From assembly GCF_014656215.1 (NCBI RefSeq), contig NZ_BNBZ01000042.1:1-56225 (forward strand): a stretch of DNA of 56,225 nt, in the 5' to 3' direction. This DNA is from Streptomyces zaomyceticus (GTDB taxonomy: Bacteria > Actinomycetota > Actinomycetes > Streptomycetales > Streptomycetaceae). The notes beneath the pieces are model-generated. The model saw only the letters and a program-made list of their open reading frames with translations. It was not told the DNA's origin and did not search any database. Both the position numbers and the translations under genes were made by a program. Below are positions 54,017 to 56,225 of this stretch, in pieces (the first letter of the stretch is position 1; every line of letters starts with the position of its first letter).

Positions 54017-54745
54017 ATGCAGCGAACAGCCCCGCGACTCACCCGCATACTCGCCTGCGCCGCCGTCCCGGTGATGCTCGTCGTCGCGGGCTGCTCCTCG
54101 GACTCCGGCGACGGGGCGAAGGGCTCGAAGGACAAGGCCGGCGCGCCGTCGTCCGCCACTCCTTCGCCGTCGCAGACGACGAAGAAGGTCGAGCCGGCGA
54201 AGTTCGCGGAGCTGCCCCAGGCGTGCAAGTCGATCTCCGCGAAGACGACCGCGTCGCTGGTGCCCAAGGCGAAGACCAAGAACGGCACGCCGGCCATCTC
54301 CAGCGATCTCTCCAGCCGTACCGGCTGCTCGTGGAACGGTCTCGACGACAAGGGCGTGAAGGGCTCGCAGTACCGCTGGCTCGACGTGTCCTTCTACCGG
54401 TACGAGTCGGACGCCTCGCTGGGCAGCGGCCAGGAGCGCGCGGTGGAGAACCTCGCGAAGGAGCTGGCGAAGGTCCAGGAGACCGAGGGCGCGAAGAAGC
54501 TCCGCACGGCGACGGCCACGGGTGTCGGCGACGAGGCGAAGACCGTCGCGTACCAGCTGCGCAAGACGGACGAGGACTTCGTGTACGCGTCGGTCGTGGC
54601 GCGTACGGGCAATGTGCTGGTGCTGCTGTCGTACAACGGCGCCGGGTACGCGGGCGCGGCCACTCCGTCGGAGAAGACGGTCATGGACGGTGCGGTGAAG
54701 GCGGCCAAGGAAGCCGTCGCCGCCGTCGCCGCCGCGAACAAGTAG
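54017..54745 (+). CDS. DUF3558 domain lipoprotein
   Basis: A 242-residue lipoprotein with lipobox in CAAVPVMLVVAGCSSDSGDG (Cys about 26), a Ser/Pro/Lys linker (SATPSPSQTTKKVEPAKF) and the DUF3558 core: LPQACKSISAKTTASLVPKAKTK, SSRTGCSWNGLDD, LDVSFYRYESDASLGSGQERAVENL and a C-terminal VLVLLSYNGAGYAG. Two Cys in the core may form a disulfide. The ATG at 54017 has GGAACC upstream. It lies 130 bases after the previous DUF3558 gene, which suggests a duplicated pair. Terminated by a hairpin at 54803-54836. Confidence 0.87.
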   Translation: MQRTAPRLTRILACAAVPVMLVVAGCSSDSGDGAKGSKDKAGAPSSATPSPSQTTKKVEPAKFAELPQACKSISAKTTASLVPKAKTKNGTPAISSDLSSRTGCSWNGLDDKGVKGSQYRWLDVSFYRYESDASLGSGQERAVENLAKELAKVQETEGAKKLRTATATGVGDEAKTVAYQLRKTDEDFVYASVVARTGNVLVLLSYNGAGYAGAATPSEKTVMDGAVKAAKEAVAAVAAANK

Positions 54746-54802
54746 TCGAGACCTTGAGTCCCGACAAGTAGTCACAAACCGGCGCGGAACAGCACGCCGA
54801 TG

Positions 54803-54836
54803 CGGAGCCCGTCCCTCCCCCGGGGGCCGGGCTCCG
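54803..54836. terminator. Hairpin after the second DUF3558 gene
   Basis: CGGAGCCCG (54803-54811) and CGGGCTCCG (54828-54836) are perfect 9-bp arms, 57 bases past the stop codon. Confidence 0.7.
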
Positions 54837-54889
54837 TATGCATGTGCCAGTCTGTGCGCGCGAGATGTCGAATGACGGGAGGATCGCGG

Positions 54890-56137
54890 GTGGCCGCGAT
54901 GCAGCTGACACGCACACACCGAATACTCATCGGCCTCGTCATCGCCGGTGCCCTGATCATCGCGGGGATCGGGTTCGCGGGGTCGTACGCAGCCGTGCGC
55001 GAGCTCGCGCTGGACAAGGGCTTCGGCACCTTCTCGTACTTCTTCCCGATCGGCATCGACGCGGGCATCTGTGTGCTGCTCGCCCTCGACCTGCTGCTGA
55101 CGTGGTTGCGGATTCCGTTCCCGCTGCTGCGGCAGACGGCCTGGGTGCTGACGGCGGCGACGATCGCCTTCAACGGCGCGGCCGCCTGGCCGGACCCGCT
55201 GGGTGTCGGCATGCACGCGGTGATCCCCGTGCTGTTCGTGGTGGCCGTCGAGGCCGCGCGTCACGCCGTGGGCCGGATCGCGGACATCACGGCGGACAAG
55301 CACATGGAGGGCGTCCGGCTGACCCGCTGGCTGCTCTCGCCGGTGCCGACGTTCCGGCTGTGGCGCCGGATGAAGCTGTGGGAGCTGCGCTCGTACGAGC
55401 AGGTGATCAAGCTGGAGCAGGAGCGGCTGATCTACCAGGCGCGTCTGCAGGCGCGATACGGCCGGAGCTGGCGCCGCAAGGCGCCCGTGGAGGCGCTGAT
55501 GCCGCTGCGGCTGGCGCGGTACGGGGTGCCGCTGGCGGAGACCGCCGCGGCGGGCCTCGCGGCGGCCGGGATCGAGCCGGCCGTGCTGCCCCCGCAGTCG
55601 CAGACGGCTCAGCCGGCGGTGCTTCAGCAGGCCCCGCCGATTCAGCAGGGCCAGCAGCTCGAGCAGGGGCAGCCGGGCCTGCCGGTGCAGCTCGCCGCGG
55701 CGCCGGAGGGGCTCCCCGAGGTTCCTCAGGGCCCCGAGGGAAGCCCGTGGTTCGCGGCCGACCAGGCGCGGCCGGACGGCTACCAGGGTTCGTACAACCC
55801 TCAGATCGTCGACGGCCTGGAGCCGATCCCGGTGCCGGTGCCGCTCGGCCCGGACGATGTTCCTCCGCCGGGTCCCGAGGAGTTCGTCGAGTACCCCGAG
55901 TACGTCGAGGAGCAGCTGGAGCCTCACGAGGTCGAGGAGTTCCGTGAGGTCGTCTACAAGCTGACCTGGGCGTACGCCGTGGAGAACGACCGCTTCCCGC
56001 AGGACCCGGAGCTCGCGGACATGGTCGCCGAGCACTACGGCGTCCAGCAGCTCCGTAACCCGGCGCTGCTCCAGCAGGTGGTCCCCGGGGTCCAGCAGCA
56101 GATCCAGCAGGACATGCAGGACTACCGCACCCCCTGA
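54890..56137 (+). CDS. DUF2637 (SpdB-like) membrane protein with Gln/Pro-rich tail
   Basis: A 415-residue protein. GTG 54890 (GGAGGA six bases upstream) gives VAAMQLTRTHRIL..., a start I recognise from Streptomyces DUF2637 proteins. About four transmembrane helices (ILIGLVIAGALIIAGIGFAGSYAAV, YFFPIGIDAGICVLLALDLLL, TAWVLTAATIAFNGAAAW, AVIPVLFVVAVEAARHAV) cover residues 10-130; a charged helical region (SYEQVIKLEQERLIYQARLQARYG) and a long Gln/Pro/Glu-rich tail follow. DUF2637/SpdB proteins are associated with plasmid spread; here it appears chromosomal and conserved. Its function is unknown. Confidence 0.85.
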   Translation: MAAMQLTRTHRILIGLVIAGALIIAGIGFAGSYAAVRELALDKGFGTFSYFFPIGIDAGICVLLALDLLLTWLRIPFPLLRQTAWVLTAATIAFNGAAAWPDPLGVGMHAVIPVLFVVAVEAARHAVGRIADITADKHMEGVRLTRWLLSPVPTFRLWRRMKLWELRSYEQVIKLEQERLIYQARLQARYGRSWRRKAPVEALMPLRLARYGVPLAETAAAGLAAAGIEPAVLPPQSQTAQPAVLQQAPPIQQGQQLEQGQPGLPVQLAAAPEGLPEVPQGPEGSPWFAADQARPDGYQGSYNPQIVDGLEPIPVPVPLGPDDVPPPGPEEFVEYPEYVEEQLEPHEVEEFREVVYKLTWAYAVENDRFPQDPELADMVAEHYGVQQLRNPALLQQVVPGVQQQIQQDMQDYRTP

Positions 56138-56202
56138 GATCGGCCGCCATCGGCGGGGACGCGCACAAGGACGCGGGACATACGCAGGACGTGTGAAAGG
56201 GC

Positions 56203-56225
56203 CGCCGCCCGGATTCCGGGCGGCG
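56203..56225. terminator. Hairpin at the right edge
   Basis: CGCCGCCCGG (56203-56212) and CCGGGCGGCG (56216-56225) form a perfect 10-bp stem with a 3-nt loop, 65 bases past the DUF2637 stop codon; any tail lies outside the window. Confidence 0.75.

Noticed and set aside
51574..54351. A 925-residue protein with RtcB at its C-terminus
   Set aside because: The N-terminal part is antisense to the two DUF3558 genes and has no family features; RtcB starts at 52767 with a good ribosome site and usual length.
1..56225. tRNA genes, rRNA, CRISPR arrays, integrase, transposase and attachment sites
   Set aside because: None was seen; no T-loop-like sets, regularly spaced repeats, DDE or tyrosine recombinase motifs were recognised.

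Overview
The window is a chromosomal stretch of a high-GC actinomycete, almost certainly a Streptomyces. The signs are very high GC in third codon positions, frequent GTG starts, ATGA/GTGA stop-start overlaps, a futalosine-type menaquinone locus with ubiX/ubiA/ubiD-like genes beside mqnE and an Lrp/AsnC regulator, a system II cytochrome c maturation operon near hemL, DUF3558 lipoproteins, a DUF2637 (SpdB-like) protein and a TTA codon in a small membrane-protein gene. From memory, the gene order resembles the SCO4440-SCO4500 part of the S. coelicolor core. No tRNA, rRNA, CRISPR array, transposase or integrase was seen.

Layout. (1) 1-5263: a deazaflavin-type nitroreductase and an acyl-CoA dehydrogenase, divergent from a thiolase-like protein with palindromic operators between them; then an FAD monooxygenase translationally coupled to a PNPOx-family flavoprotein. 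(2) 5416-9581: a secreted five-repeat beta-propeller of tachylectin type, convergent with a long-chain acyl-CoA synthetase that ends inside an 18-bp-armed hairpin; the synthetase lies downstream of a TetR regulator. (3) 9715-11432: a sodium:dicarboxylate/cystine-type (SDF) symporter preceded by a 35-aa cysteine-rich leader peptide that is probably leaderless. This looks like a cysteine-responsive attenuator. (4) 11468-13410: DUF4229, GNAT and AraC/GyrI genes. (5) 13430-18441: mqnE, an Lrp/AsnC gene, a 41-aa unnamed peptide gene, then the coupled mqnL-mqnP-mqnM genes (transcribed right to left). (6) 18532-20916: a PLDc_N-like membrane protein, LysR, EamA, and a small secreted protein. (7) 21267-22394: a short GntR repressor divergent from two small unknown genes around a palindromic operator. 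(8) 22444-25475: a cytosine deaminase of the yeast Fcy1 type coupled to an isopenicillin-N-synthase-like oxygenase that lacks the usual cosubstrate arginine; then TetR and a membrane protein. (9) 25578-29188: a P-loop ATPase and a membrane-tethered periplasmic-binding-like receptor, a two-gene unit with no transporter parts. (10) 29238-33968: SRPBCC, ccsB, resB, ccdA and a resA-like thioredoxin. (11) 34067-40516: a Tat-type secreted deacetylase-like lipoprotein, phosphoglycerate-mutase-like phosphatase, hemL, a conserved unknown protein, and a KimA-type potassium transporter. (12) 40645-51477: an accessory-looking series of regulators (MerR, AraC, MarR, TetR), GNATs, an FAD monooxygenase, NmrA-like and SDR oxidoreductases, a signal-less FecB-like protein, a Mut7-C protein and YnfA. 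(13) 51574-56137: the RNA ligase rtcB, two DUF3558 lipoproteins and a DUF2637 protein.

How the genes work together. mqnE and the UbiX/UbiA/UbiD-like trio supply menaquinone steps. hemL supplies tetrapyrrole and the resA-ccdA-resB-ccsB genes attach haem to c-type cytochromes, so regions 5, 10 and 11 all serve the respiratory chain. The most attractive less-described items are the leader peptide with its symporter, the ATPase/receptor pair, the deaminase/oxygenase pair, and a hairpin repeat present twice (6824-6874 and 43169-43239) with an identical 21-base end. All functional statements come from reading motifs by eye; no database search was run.
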